64,000 nt of DNA from the NCBI GenBank assembly GCA_016758965.1, contig JAEPRB010000062.1, positions 62,001 through 126,000 of the forward strand, read 5' to 3'. The first letter of the stretch is position 1. Every line of letters starts with the position of its first letter. The position numbers and the translations under genes are program-made. Source of the stretch: Circinella minor. Taxonomy: Eukaryota; Mucoromycota; Mucoromycetes; Mucorales; Lichtheimiaceae. Positions 27,711 to 39,224 of the stretch are shown one piece after another. The notes beneath the pieces are model-generated. The model searched no databases. It was not told the origin of the DNA and worked only from the letters and a program-made list of their open reading frames with translations.

Positions 27711-28778
27711 ATGCAGAACTATAATTTTGATCAACCTACCTTCAATGAAGACGAATATCCACAAGTTCAGCATCACCACCCTCATTCTCATCAATGGGAT
27801 CCCAATACTATATCCTTTTCTGAAGATAATAAATCACAACAGAAGTATACTGAATCCATTATGGGTCCGTATACAGAACTTTTGGCAGCCTCTTGCTCAT
27901 CCACTGGTACCGTGGATTCGTCTCCCACACTTTCTTGGAACGGATGCTCTTGGATTTCTTCTGATAATACATCTATCATTGCGCAAATTAGTTCTCCAGT
28001 ACCAACGTTGGTAGGATCTTTATACCAAGCGTCTGGATTTGCTTCCATGGTGATGAATTCACCACCACTTAGTACTTCTGCTACTATGGATCATACTTCT
28101 ATGGAAACAAGCTCTTTTTATGTTCCTCCTCAAGCTACTGAAATGGCCGATTTTAGTATGGAAACGTTTCAAGTACCGCCTTCACCACCATTATCAATTT
28201 CAACTTCTGAAGATATAGACATCATCATTTTCAAACAAGTAGATCAAGGACGACAAGAGAAAGAACACAAACAACAAAAAAAACAAAAGCAAAAACCACC
28301 AACAGCAGCAGCAACTAGTTCTTTTCCATCATCTCACATCATTACCACGCGTCCTTCTTTACCCAAGGTTTGTAACACACAAACGAAACGCAGAACAAAG
28401 CATCCTAAACAAGAAAATGCTTATCCATGCCAGGAATGTAGTAAAGTATTTACTCGTCCATACAACTTAAAGTCACATCAACGTACACATACTCGTGAGC
28501 GTCCCTTCGTTTGTAAAGAGATTTACTGTCCATGGAAATTTGCACGCCCACATGATTTGAAACGACATGAATTGCTTCACAGTGGTGTTAAGCCTCATGG
28601 ATGTCCTCATTGTGATAAGCGATTTGCTCGACGGGATGCTTTACGTCGACATTGGAAAGTAGATATTCAGTGTGGCCAAGAAGCGGAACGATTATCAATT
28701 ATTAATGCTGCTGTTGGACGTCGTCGTGGTGGTGGTAAAGCTGGTAAAGTCATTAACAACGCAAGTAAAAATTGTTAA
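27711..28778 (+). CDS. C2H2 zinc-finger transcription factor, Crz1-like
   Basis: Intronless, 355 residues. Three consecutive fingers near the C-terminus: C240-H260 ([21 protein letters not shown]), C268-H290 with a CX4C spacing ([19 protein letters not shown]), and C298-H314 with Cys321 as a possible fourth ligand. Finger 1 ([18 protein letters not shown]) and finger 2 ([16 protein letters not shown]) are close to Crz1, the calcineurin-activated factor that moves to the nucleus on calcium stress. The preceding region is S/T/P-rich; PPLSIS at 159-164 resembles a calcineurin PxIxIT docking site, though weakly. A K/Q-rich basic stretch at 180-200 could serve nuclear import. Another C2H2 subfamily is possible because the family is large. 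Confidence 0.75.
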   Translation: MQNYNFDQPTFNEDEYPQVQHHHPHSHQWDPNTISFSEDNKSQQKYTESIMGPYTELLAASCSSTGTVDSSPTLSWNGCSWISSDNTSIIAQISSPVPTLVGSLYQASGFASMVMNSPPLSTSATMDHTSMETSSFYVPPQATEMADFSMETFQVPPSPPLSISTSEDIDIIIFKQVDQGRQEKEHKQQKKQKQKPPTAAATSSFPSSHIITTRPSLPKVCNTQTKRRTKHPKQENAYPCQECSKVFTRPYNLKSHQRTHTRERPFVCKEIYCPWKFARPHDLKRHELLHSGVKPHGCPHCDKRFARRDALRRHWKVDIQCGQEAERLSIINAAVGRRRGGGKAGKVINNASKNC

Positions 28779-29419
28779 ATAAGTTTACTTTTTATTTTGT
28801 TGCTCACATTCCCCTAACTGCTATCCTTTTTCTGAAATAATAATCCAACATTCTGATATTCTTAAAACTCTATTATAATCTTACTTTAATTGTATATATT
28901 TATCTTTTTTTTGATTCTCTTACATGTATTACGAAAAAAAAAACATTTCTTGATCTTATTTTTCAATATACCCCAAACGCACCCACACCACAAACAAACT
29001 AGTCCTTTTTTTTCTTGTTCATTCTTATTTCATGTCGAAAACATATCTACATACCTACATATATATTATACACATTATCTAAATAGTTCTTATTCTTATT
29101 ATGTCATATGAAATTATTTTTTTCTATTATATAAACATAAAGTTATACTAAGTTTTTTATTATTTTTAATGAAGATGCTTCTCCATCCTGTTGTCTTTTT
29201 AACTTGCATAAACAATTTATATGTATTGATTAATCACTGTTATTATTATTATGGCGTGTATTTTATCCATCCATCTCAATTATTGTTATCTTTGTTTATT
29301 TTCATCCTTCTATTGAGTTTTTATACTATTTCTGGGTAAAGAAAATAATTTCAATGTATGTATAATGTTTTATTATAGTTATGGTTATTACTATCTAACA
29401 AAGTAAGTATAATTATTAT
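28779..29419. other. convergent spacer
   Basis: Between the ends of the Crz1-like gene (+) and EMC1 (-). T-rich and AT-rich; nothing else seen. Confidence 0.4.
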
Positions 29420-32400
29420 TTACTTCCATAATGCATTAACGCGTTTCCGACGGACAATTGGACCAGCAATAGCGATAGCAGCTATAAGACCAATGATTGT
29501 CATAATTAACTGGGATTTTGAAAAATCTTCACTCAACACATCAAATTGTCGACTAGGAGAAGATTGTGTGAAAAAGGTATCTAATCCATAAGCAAATACA
29601 ACCGATGTTGATTCTAAAAGTGTTGGTTGTGTGATAATCTTTTTGATACCGAAAATCTAAAACGCAATAAAAAAAAAGTTACCAAGAGAAGCATAAGTAA
29701 ATATAAAATATTGGCATAATCAAAAATTATCATTTAAATGAATCTGTAGTAATTTTTTTTTTTTTTTTTTTGGGGGGGGGGCTTTTTACCTCAAGTGAGT
29801 AAGATAAAAAGAATAAACGATCATCAGAAATAGGTGAATAAGGTATTAAACCTTCTTCTTGTTGTTCTTTTGTAGGTTTATCTCTTGGTCGTCTTGGATC
29901 CAAGAAACGTTTATTTACACCCAAGATTTGGTTTGAACCAAGAGCAACTAAACAAATACATTAAAGGACAAAAAAAAGTTAATGAAGATTCTTTCTTTTT
30001 TCGAAGAATTTGTTCGCTTACACAAAATATCTCGAGTAGAAACACCATTACGCGTTACTGTCACACCAATTGCTTTAACAGAGTAAGGGAATGCAAATGC
30101 AGAAGACTGAATATATGGTCGTACATTATCAAATGAGGAAAAGTTTTCACTATACAAAAAAAGAGAATATGTGCTTAGCTTTTGTTTTTGTTTTTTTCCT
30201 TTTTTGATAAACAAAGCGACTTTGTTCTTTTTTGTTACTTTACCTGGGAATTCGTTCATTTTCATATTGCCCTTCGTAAAGTTCTAGTACAACTGCTTGA
30301 TAACCTTTGTTCCGACTATCATTGCTCCAAAAATGGTAAACGACCCAATTTTCAACTTGAATCACATGAACTGGGTTCTCCACTGCATCAACATTTTGAT
30401 GAACCGTTTCATATAAAATAGCACCTTTAACACCATCCACCAAACGCACCATCAATGTTCTTTGTTCAGGCTGTGTTGTGATCACAGTGAACATATGAGG
30501 ATTCAGATACTTATACATAACATTACGATTACCAAGAACTTGACCTAACAATGCAACTTTTTCATAGGGTTCACGTCCACCTACAGCGACAATGGTTTCA
30601 TCTTCAGGGATAGCTAATGTCCATACTTGTTGGGCATTCAAACTACCGCGATATCCTTCATCAATTTGATATCCTCTAAACAATCTGTCTTGTTTTTGTT
30701 CCACAAAATAGAACTTATCCTTATAAGAAAGAAAAGCCTGACGTGAGCCTTCAGTGTCGGGGTATATATAGGTTCGGCTTGAACCTGCGTCGTAGAGCGC
30801 GAGAATATGTGTATGCTCATCCGGTTCTTCAATAGGAAGTCGCATGACTTTAGCAATACGTGTTTCAGTGATAAGTTGTGGATCGAAAAATTCTTGCATT
30901 TCGGGAGTCAAAGAAGAAGCAATATAATCTTCACCCGTCAATGCATTAAGACGATAGAAATGAGTTTCTTCATAACCAATACCACCTGTACGGCCAATAA
31001 CGACAATCAAGGGAGGTGATTTAACAGATACACTATTACGTACAACAATAACATGTTCGAAACGGACAGAACCAAAATATCGACTCCATACAGGTGCTCC
31101 ATCATTGGCTGAATCACGAACAATTACTAGACCCGTTTCAGTTGCTGTAATCAATAACTTGCGTAATCCAAAGTGGTCACGATAAAGATTTTCATTCGTG
31201 GTGGTACCATTAAAACATGCTTGAACATTGATCCGATCTAACTTGTGTTTTTTGGGTTGAGAAGCAGGTATATATCGAGATAACACCCATTGAGGTAAAC
31301 GTTGTAATTCAAAAATGTGGGTTTGAATACGATGCAAGTATCGAATATAAGGACTAACAGCAGCTGGTACTTCTTGTTCCACATCCACTAATTGTGTCAG
31401 CTGTTTTTCAGGCAAATCCAAGAATTCAGTCACACTGGCATGAGCCATAGCTTCATCACGAGACCACTTTAAACCATTCTGATCAAACATGAATGTGGAT
31501 CCACTCTCGGTAACAACAAAAGCGAGTAAAGGTTCTTGACTAACTAGTTTGGCAAATATAATGTCACCCGTCAATGAAAAATCGTGAGGAAGAATATGTT
31601 TTTGTTCGCGCGAAATCAAATCTAAAACCAATTTGTTTTGAGAATTTTTTGAGAATCGTGTAACATCTAACCCGGAAGCATCGGCGCTACCAAATGAATC
31701 CTGGAATAAGAATGATAATAAAATAAAGTTTGTATTTGTGTGAGTCAAAATAAAGTTTTCAGTGAAAGGCATAGGTGCCTGGATTTCTTTTTTTTTTTTT
31801 TTTTACCTGTACACCTAAATCTTGAATCAATTCAATATTCTTTTGATTGATACGGATGATAGCGGTCGAAACTGTCAAAACTTCCTGGACCAAATTGTAA
31901 GCTGACAAGAATAAAATATCCTCAGTATTACCAGGGGCAAGAGCAACCGTTTGTGGTTCAGCTTGAGAAAAAGATGGAAGTGATCCAACCAAAGACTATA
32001 AACAAAGGGACAGAATGCCTTTTAGTATATCAATCAACAAAAAATATTAAAAACAAACTATCACAAACAACTTACTGAGACAGTTGCTTTTTGAACCTTC
32101 TTTGAACCAAGTTCATTCCATTTTACTGTATCCTTTTCAGTCCAAACTAAATAATTTCCTACAACCAAGATATTATCAGAAGTAATAGCTACAGAATGTT
32201 TGACTGTATTGACTTGAGCACCATTATCATAATTAAATGAAGTGACAATAAATGATGTTGGTGCTTCTACTTGTTCAACAACGTATATGATTTGATCACG
32301 TTTTTGTACTGCAATAACAATGCCACTAAAAATAATAATAATAATAATTATCAGCATTATACTCATATTTGTAAATTTCCTAGTTTAAACACTCTTTAAT

Positions 32401-33241
32401 CGGTTACCTATTTGAGCTATCCACGTTCCAAACAGATTGGCCTCGAATACCATTTACACGCATCAATTTCCCATTATCGATAATAATAAGATCATCATCA
32501 TCATTCTCAGTACTAATTGAAGCTACTCCTTTTCCATCCAATGAAAGTTCCCATACTAATTGACCTGTCATCGAATCCCAGAATTGTGCAATGCTTGATT
32601 CTTGTTCTTGTTGTGATAAAGTCAGAATACCTTTATATTGATCACCGTGTCCAAAAAAATAACACTATTAGTTTAGACATACACATATATATATATACCT
32701 ACATACATTCACGAAAAATACAGTCCTAAAAATATCTTTTTACCTGATTTTGTTCCATAATATTCGCTTATGCTTTGATCGAGAGCTTGTCGCCAAACTA
32801 TTATACAATATAAGTTAAAAATAGAACTGTTTTCTTTTTTGTTTTTTACGAAAAAAGAAATGTCATATTACCAATAGCACCAGATTCAGTATCAAGTGAA
32901 GCAAGTACATTTCGTTCGGTACCAACAATAAATTTAGATGTTCCAGTCGATTGCGCCCAGCGTGTTTTCCCTACCCACGCATGATGCCTATAATTTAAAA
33001 ATAAGAAGAATTTCATTTTTAGCATCTATTCATCTTCACCTTCACACGCACACGCACACACTATATATATGTATCTGTATCTATATAGATTCACGCGTCT
33101 AGTGCCCCTTTTTTTTGTTGAAAAAAAAAAAGATTACCAATCAATGACACCTGCTTGAGATTCATAAATAGCGTTAATTGAAGGCGTCAAACATTGTAAT
33201 ATGCCTAGTGCAAGTAGTAAGCACTTTGGCCATCGAATCAT
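29420..33241 (-). CDS. EMC1: ER membrane protein complex subunit 1 (EMC1)
   Basis: Largest, lumenal beta-propeller subunit of the EMC insertase. Ten minus-strand exons: 33241-33138, 32987-32872, 32797-32744, about 32630-32408, 32325-32076, 31995-31807, 31700-30244, 30149-30022, 29947-29790, 29657-29420; about 970 residues, normal for EMC1. A signal peptide (KCLLLALGILQCLTPSINA) precedes IYESQAGVIDW. The C-terminal DUF1620 region shows SSAFAFPYSVKAIGVTVTRNG, ILGVNKRFLDPRRPRD, LLESTSVVFAYGLD and SRQFDVLSEDFSKSQL, then one membrane segment. Two junctions are problematic. Exon 4 is in phase only with an AAAG acceptor at 32631; the canonical TAG at 32665 leaves a frame error across T7. Exon 10 is one base out of frame, and an A6 run (29640-29645) is the likely site. 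Identity is secure, exact protein is not. Confidence 0.9.
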
Positions 33242-33424
33242 GACGAGATCTTGGTAATATGTATGTGTGTGTGTGTGTCGACAAAGCAATATGGGCGGTG
33301 TCTCAACGCAATTATTTTTTATTTTTATTTTGCTTTTTTGATATCGGTAGAATACATTAACCGATGGAATTATAAGTAAAAACTAAATAGTTTATTCAAG
33401 GTATTGTTTATTATTGTCATTTTA

Positions 33425-34479
33425 TTAATCAAAAACACTAAACTCATCCTCTAATGATGGATCGTCTATTAAATTATCACATTGTTGCTTATTATTCTCT
33501 AGAACAATCAATGATCCTTCTTTTTTCATATTTATAAATTTTTGTCGTTCTTGCTGCTTTTGTTGTCTTTGTAAATCCTGTAGTTTTTGATCATTTGCTA
33601 AGGGTGGTAATCGTCTTTTTTGACATCCATTACATATGGGCTCACATTTCCAACATCCTTCAAATGGATATAAGCAAGCCCAGCAATATGCTTCTTTTGC
33701 AATAATATTTTGACACTCATTACTTGATGATATTGTCATTTCTTCCATCGTTTGTTCCATTATTACCAATGGATTTTGTGATTGCTGCTGCTGCTGTTGT
33801 CTTTCTTCTTTTGGTACCATTGAACATAGACGTATATCTAATTGTACAGGAACTTTAGATATACGATCCAAAGTCCGTTGGAATGCTTCCAAATGAGGTT
33901 CACTGGTAAAATAATAGTGGTACATATCCACTCGTTCCAATGGAATCGAATGTGGTTTTAATGTACCGCCCTTGTACAATTCTTGTAAAAGTCTAGTATC
34001 TGTTTCGATATTTGTACTAAATCGACGATAACGTGCACTAAGATGACGTAGTTGAGGAAATTTAACAAGCATAATAATCCATGATATATTCGCATCATCA
34101 TTTCCATCCAAAATTACCTAATTAATAACCATAGTGTTTATTAATAATCCATGCTGTTTACTTTTCTCCAAAAAGTTTAAAAAAAAACTTTGTATATGTA
34201 TATTTGCATATTTACTTGTTGAACAAGTGAACGTAAACCATTGGAATCTCGAAAACGACGTAAACCAGCATAAAGTTGTGAATGATTACAAAATTTAATA
34301 TCGATCACGATCCGTCGCCATACTTCTTGGATCGCAAGTAAATGATATCGGAAAAACTGACAAGTGTCTACCAAGTTCCATAAGCTACAGAGATCCAAAT
34401 GAACTGCAATTGAAGAAATTATATCAATAGGGTATTCAGTTAATGATTTCGTGCTGACCAACCCATTGTTGGTAGTCAT
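33425..34479 (-). CDS. F-box protein with Cys-rich motif
   Basis: Two exons, 34479-34216 and 34117-33425, phase 0, 318 residues. An F-box-like segment is at about residues 14-60 (LTEYPIDIISSIAVHLDL, SLWNLVDTCQFFRYHLLA, VWRRIVIDIKF), as in substrate adaptors of SCF ubiquitin ligases. The middle region has FPQLRHLSARYRR, reminiscent of a degenerate leucine-rich repeat. A Cys cluster CWACLYPFEGCWKC..CNGCQKRR near 230-260 could bind zinc; such a combination occurs in Mucoromycota F-box proteins. The C-terminus is Q/K-rich. It ends 183 bases before the EMC1 start on the same strand, so EMC1's promoter must be in or next to that gap. The substrate is unknown. Confidence 0.75.
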
Positions 34480-34879
34480 TGATATTAAATAATGATAAAA
34501 AAAGTAATTCTTCCAATTGTTACTTCACTCTGATCCTAAATTAGTAATCAATGTCGTTGACTTTAAAAATACAGTTGTATCAGTTAATTCATTGATATAT
34601 AGAATAGTCATGAAAAGGGGGTCCTTCCTCTCTTTGATTTTTCTCATTGGTTAAATCAATCTGTGACAAATCTTGGTACAATCCAGGTTTATAAACCAAC
34701 CTGTTTTCCATACCGTTTGGATTGGATTCGGATCGTTATTATACAATCCGAAGGGTCAACGGAATGAGTTTTATAGATCCGCTTCTTTTTTGATCCGTCA
34801 TTACAATGGATTAAAGCTTTAACAGTGCTGTTATTATGAGCTGCGTCTTGCGAACATTCCGCTGCCACTTGGGGAATGA

Positions 34880-35734
34880 GAACTCTCCTACACGTACAAG
34901 TCTGTACAACCACCTCAAAAAACATCAAGGTATCTTCATGTGAAGCTGTGATTATTTAAATAGCCTTTTATTGTTATCATTATTAAATAACAATAAAAAA
35001 AACTATTCTTTTATAGTATCCGGGTTGCCCCTACAACTCCCCTCTCAGAGCAGTCGCATGGCGAATATGCTGCAATGAGAACCGAATGGATCCCATGTTA
35101 GCTTACGCGGCAAATATTTAACAACAACAGCTTCCCCCTCCTCCTAATTCAGTACCTGAGATGGACAGAGAATGCGTGAATGATGTGATTGTAAGATAAT
35201 TTATCTTTTATTCTTTATAGATCATGTACGTAATAAATTCATCAATCAGAATTTATAGAAAAACATTCATTGCGTCACGACGATAAATCCTGTGGTGCAG
35301 GCCTGTAAGATTTTTTTTTTGTTTTTTTGGTTGCATAACCATATTGTTTTTTCTATCGTTGTTTCTTGATAGCTATCAATATATCTCGACGACAACTGTA
35401 TAAAAGCAACCAAATCTTATATATTCATTGATCTTTGTTTGTTGCAATAATCTTCACGATTCAGTCACAGAGCTTAATAATCACTTTGAAACTCGTTTGG
35501 TGTCGTCTGATAAAAGTACAGAACCATCTTCATCTTCCACCACTCCCACCATCATTACCACTAGACCAGAAATAACAACTAAACATTCTTATCCTGATAA
35601 CATCAATACTGGATCTAAGGTACGTATATATGTTACGTTAAAGGAAATAAAATCATAATGGTGATTGTATACACAAACATATATACATATATTCATTTAT
35701 TTTCTTTTATAGATCAAAATTGTAAAAGTCTCAA
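34880..35734 (+). repeat. left arm of a large inverted repeat
   Basis: About 855 bases that match the reverse complement of 40230-41083 with only scattered mismatches and small indels noticed. The 76-codon frame inside differs from its partner at two residues (VSS/VSF and KHS/KHP). Homology continues inward at clearly lower similarity to about 36190. Confidence 0.9.
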
Positions 35735-35761
35735 AAAACCATCACTTTTGATACTACATTA

Positions 35762-35951
35762 GAGCATGTGCAACGGGGGATGTAAATCACCGAGGGCTGT
35801 GACTTTACGGCCCAGTTTTTACAGTGAAGTTGTTGCAGTGGTGGTTGTAACTTGGGCTGCAAAGTTAAAACCATGGACATCAGGTTATAAAGTTACAGGC
35901 CGAAAAAAAATTAAAGTTACAGTTTTTTTAACACCACCACTGTACTTGCTC
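35762..35951. mobile_element. 190-bp MITE-like element with TTA target duplication
   Basis: Ends GAGCATGTGCAACGGGGG and (reverse complement of the right end) GAGCAAGTACAGTGGTGG, 13 of 18 matching. TTA flanks both sides (35759-35761 and 35952-35954). The paralogous right arm has an uninterrupted CTACATTACACCCCGAAAA at the equivalent place, an empty site. A 3-bp TTA duplication and GAG... termini are typical of PIF/Harbinger-derived MITEs; family name is inference. No coding capacity. Confidence 0.65.
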
Positions 35952-37185
35952 TTAGCATCCCAAAATATTCCCCAAAAATACCAAAAGTTGACTGGGAAAA
36001 CTATCCGTGATATATACCTTTATATGAAGGAACTTAAATGATTCTCCTGATGCTTACGAACCACGGATAATTCTTCTTGTGTCATCTTATCATTAGCTTG
36101 CAATATTATAAAACAGGAGTTATATTCTTGCACAACTTACTTGGATTTGGATGAATACAAGTTTTCCGCTTTGGATAATGGCAATTATTTTATTTCTTCA
36201 TTCAACTAAATTATAAATGATGCTATAAATAGAATAATTTACATACTGTACATACTGATTATTATCATACATCATCAACTTCCTAAATTATGTTATCCTT
36301 TGTCAAATTATATGTTACCTAATCTTCCTCTTCTCCTTCAACCATTTCGTTATACATCAACAAGGTTTATAATACTCTTTTTTTTCTGTGTCATCTCAAT
36401 CGATATATGTTGCCATGTGCTAGATCATAAAAAACTAAATAAAACAAAACTTGAACCGCAACACAATTATCCCTTCATATTTTTATTATTCCTCTTGATA
36501 CGTACATTTCATATGTTACAATTACGTATATATCCCATTATTAGTTCATATATATTCATAAAGATGAGTCAGTGTCATTATATTTTATGCGTAGTATAGA
36601 ATTCTTTAGCTTCATTTTTTATAGTACTGTATATGATTACTGTATATCACATAGATCGTGCTTTCCATTGCAAAATATATACGTTACTAATAAGTGACTT
36701 TGTTGGTATTAATTTAAGTTGTCTTTTTGTTTGTGTACTACTGTGAAACTTTTATCATTCTGTAACGTGCTCATATATTAATGTAAGTTGTTTTTATAAT
36801 AGTATCACAAAAAGTCAAATATTATTCAGGAAAAGTATTATATATATATAGACTTTTATTCCATCTTCTTCACCAATGTGGCTTTACATTTTACTTTCTT
36901 TTTTTACTATTTACTAGTCAAATAATAGTTACTAACAAAATAATTTTGAAATATCGAATAGTCGATAAAAGTCAAATTAGGAAACATACAAATAATTACG
37001 CAGTTTTGGCTCCATAAAATATAAAGATCTTTAAGAACTCAAATTGCTAAAATGTGCTAAACTTTAAAATAAGTTGTTTGACCGACATATATTTCTTAGA
37101 CTAGAAAACCGTTATCTGAATACAATTATTCTTAAACATTACTAATACATACAATGAAATCAAAATGTATAATATAAATTTATAA

Positions 37186-37846
37186 GTGAGCATTTACTCC
37201 CCCCGTCAAGGTTTCAACCCCCTTGCTTGTATTGAAAGTGAAATAAATGAGAGTGTGAAAATTTTATTATGTCGATTTTTCCATTCCCTGAATTTCCGTG
37301 AAAATAATGAGGATGTGGAAGTTAACGAATATGAAATTAACGGGGTTCCTTTGTATATTTTACATTGCTATACATTATTGAAGAGATTCGGATGTTCAAG
37401 AAGAAGCACAAAGTTACGAACAGGTTCATATAATATCAAAAAAGGACATTATAATTATTATCCAGTACTTACAAATATCTATACAGTAATCTAAATTACA
37501 ACACCCCAGGTCATACGTACACAACAGTGAGAATGAGGTATTTATATAGTAATAGTCGAACTGATATTCAAAAACATGGAGAATCTGAAACACTTACTCA
37601 AGTACAACAAGGGTAAAAATGGGAATATGAAACTATAGACTGTTATAATGATGGGTGTTATTACGTACATTTACAAATATATGTATATATAATCCTATCG
37701 AACAATTATCTGGATATGAAGGACGAGGAGGAGCAATTATTCATGGAGGAGTAAGTAGTCGTGATGGATCAAGTAATCGTGGCGATGTTCAACAAAGTAA
37801 TGTATCACGTCGAGCTTCTCAATGCGTTGCTCAACAACAACAATAA
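37186..37846 (+). pseudogene. decayed coding tract in the spacer of the inverted repeat
   Basis: Blocks in two frames: RFFHSLNFRENNEDVEVNE then YEINGVPLYILHCYTLLKRF (37280-37390), and HGESETLTQVQQG then CYYVHLQIYVYN (37570-37690) ending in a Gly/Ser/Gln-rich tail with GYEGRGGAIIHGGVSSRDG (37705-37846). Stops and frame changes separate them. The vocabulary is protein-like, but no family is recognised. Confidence 0.3.
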
Positions 37847-38060
37847 CAATAGCTCATGTTTAATAAAGATGTCAAGAATATATTATCATAAATATTTCTT
37901 ATACCAATAGCCTAAAATAATAATCAGTGAATAAAAAATAATAGTTGCTTGTATTATATATAAAGCATTGGTGCATTATTGTATACGTACGTAGTAGTAG
38001 AGGTAGTGGGAAGAGGGGGAAGGACGAGAGTATATTCCATAGAGGCTAAGATGGTGAGTA

Positions 38061-38169
38061 TCCATAAATCTGCATGAAAATCTATAGTTTTGAATGAATC
38101 TATGATTCTACATGAATTGTCGTTGTTGATGGAGATTCATTCCATTATTGGGTCATGCAGATTCATAGA
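38061..38169. mobile_element. 109-bp foldback MITE-like element with TA target site
   Basis: Left end TCCATAAATCTGCATGA and reverse-complemented right end TCTATGAATCTGCATGA match at 15 of 17 positions. TA flanks both sides (38059-38060, 38170-38171), as for Tc1/mariner-derived elements. Internal ATGAATCTATGATTC and GGAGATTCATTCC add further self-complementarity. No coding capacity; a second copy was not found in this window. Confidence 0.5.
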
Positions 38170-39224
38170 TATTAATTCATTTTTAATTAAATTTTGGCCG
38201 TAGTGATTATAACTTTCAAAAATTTACTTTTTTAATATAATATATATATATATATAATAGCCCGGGTAATATGTCTAGAGAAAAAGAAAAATTACAGTAT
38301 AATCATTGTTCAAAATCAACGATTGTTCAGTTACGCATAGTAATAAATCCATCAATAATATTAATAACTAAGCCCACTTTTTCTTTGAACCATGAAAAAG
38401 ATGGAAAGAGTACGGAATTTGCACGGCTATAATATACATAAAATTGTATCCTCCGTATTATTCAAAGCTTTACCAGAGCTGTTGTCAGTATATTGTCATG
38501 AGGCATAGTTGTTGCTGAATATTATATATCACAGTATGTAAATTTTGTACCAAACATCCCATAATTTTACATTTATCTCTATTTGTAGCAGCCTTTATAA
38601 TTTGGTTGTTATGAACAAATGTTATTTTATTATCCTACCTATGATATAAATATCATAATGTTTTTTTCCCAGCATCTACTTTATAAAATATTTAGGAATC
38701 AATACATAACGAAAAGATAATTGTCAATATATACGTGTGACCAAAAAAAGATTCAATTATGGTACGTATATGGTTGTGGGGTGATATGTTCTTTATTATA
38801 AAAGAAAAAAGGACCAATGGATAAAGATTATATAATAAAACAAAAAAAAAGTATCTTGATAAAAAAGTAGAAACTGCTTATAAAAAGTAATGGGTGATGA
38901 ATTGTGATGGAGATAATGAAAAAAATATAAACATGAATTGAAGGTTGGGTATTTTAGATGAAGTTGTTATTATTGGTTTGACACGTTGTGTGGTAGTTTT
39001 GTTTGGTCGGACCAAAGAGAATGTTCACGTGATTTCGTGATATAGAATTGATCCTTGGGTGGTCATGTGACCATCCAAGTATGTATAAATATGGGCAAAA
39101 TAATAAATGATCATCTTTTCCTATCTCTTTCACTTTTACCTTTTTCTTTTCTTTATTTTCGACAGACATTTCAACAAGGGAATCTCCACCACGTGTCAGG
39201 TTGTCAAGGGAAATTCCATTGTTG

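Larger units (their letters stand above)
34859..36190 (+). pseudogene. left copy of a decayed BED-finger-like gene (inverted duplication)
   Basis: Reads inward from the left edge. A zinc-finger-like exon reads CHLGNENSPTRTSLYNHLKKH (the second finger Cys is Gly here), followed by a probable intron, then YPGCPYNSPLRAVAWRICC and a frame at 35428-35658 (VTELNNHFETRLVSSDKSTE). The frame is broken by the 190-base insertion at 35762-35951. Beyond it, remnants similar to the right copy continue (YQKLTG, and near 36140-36185 a match to HLDLDEYEFPALD), but one stretch of about 58 bases is inverted relative to the right copy. Non-functional. Family unknown; the BED-like finger suggests a transposase or domesticated relative. 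Confidence 0.5.

Noticed and set aside
32631..32664. EMC1 exon 4 starting at the TAG near 32665
   Set aside because: It gives plausible residues (GHGDQYK) but leaves the frame broken across T7; the AAAG acceptor keeps all phases.
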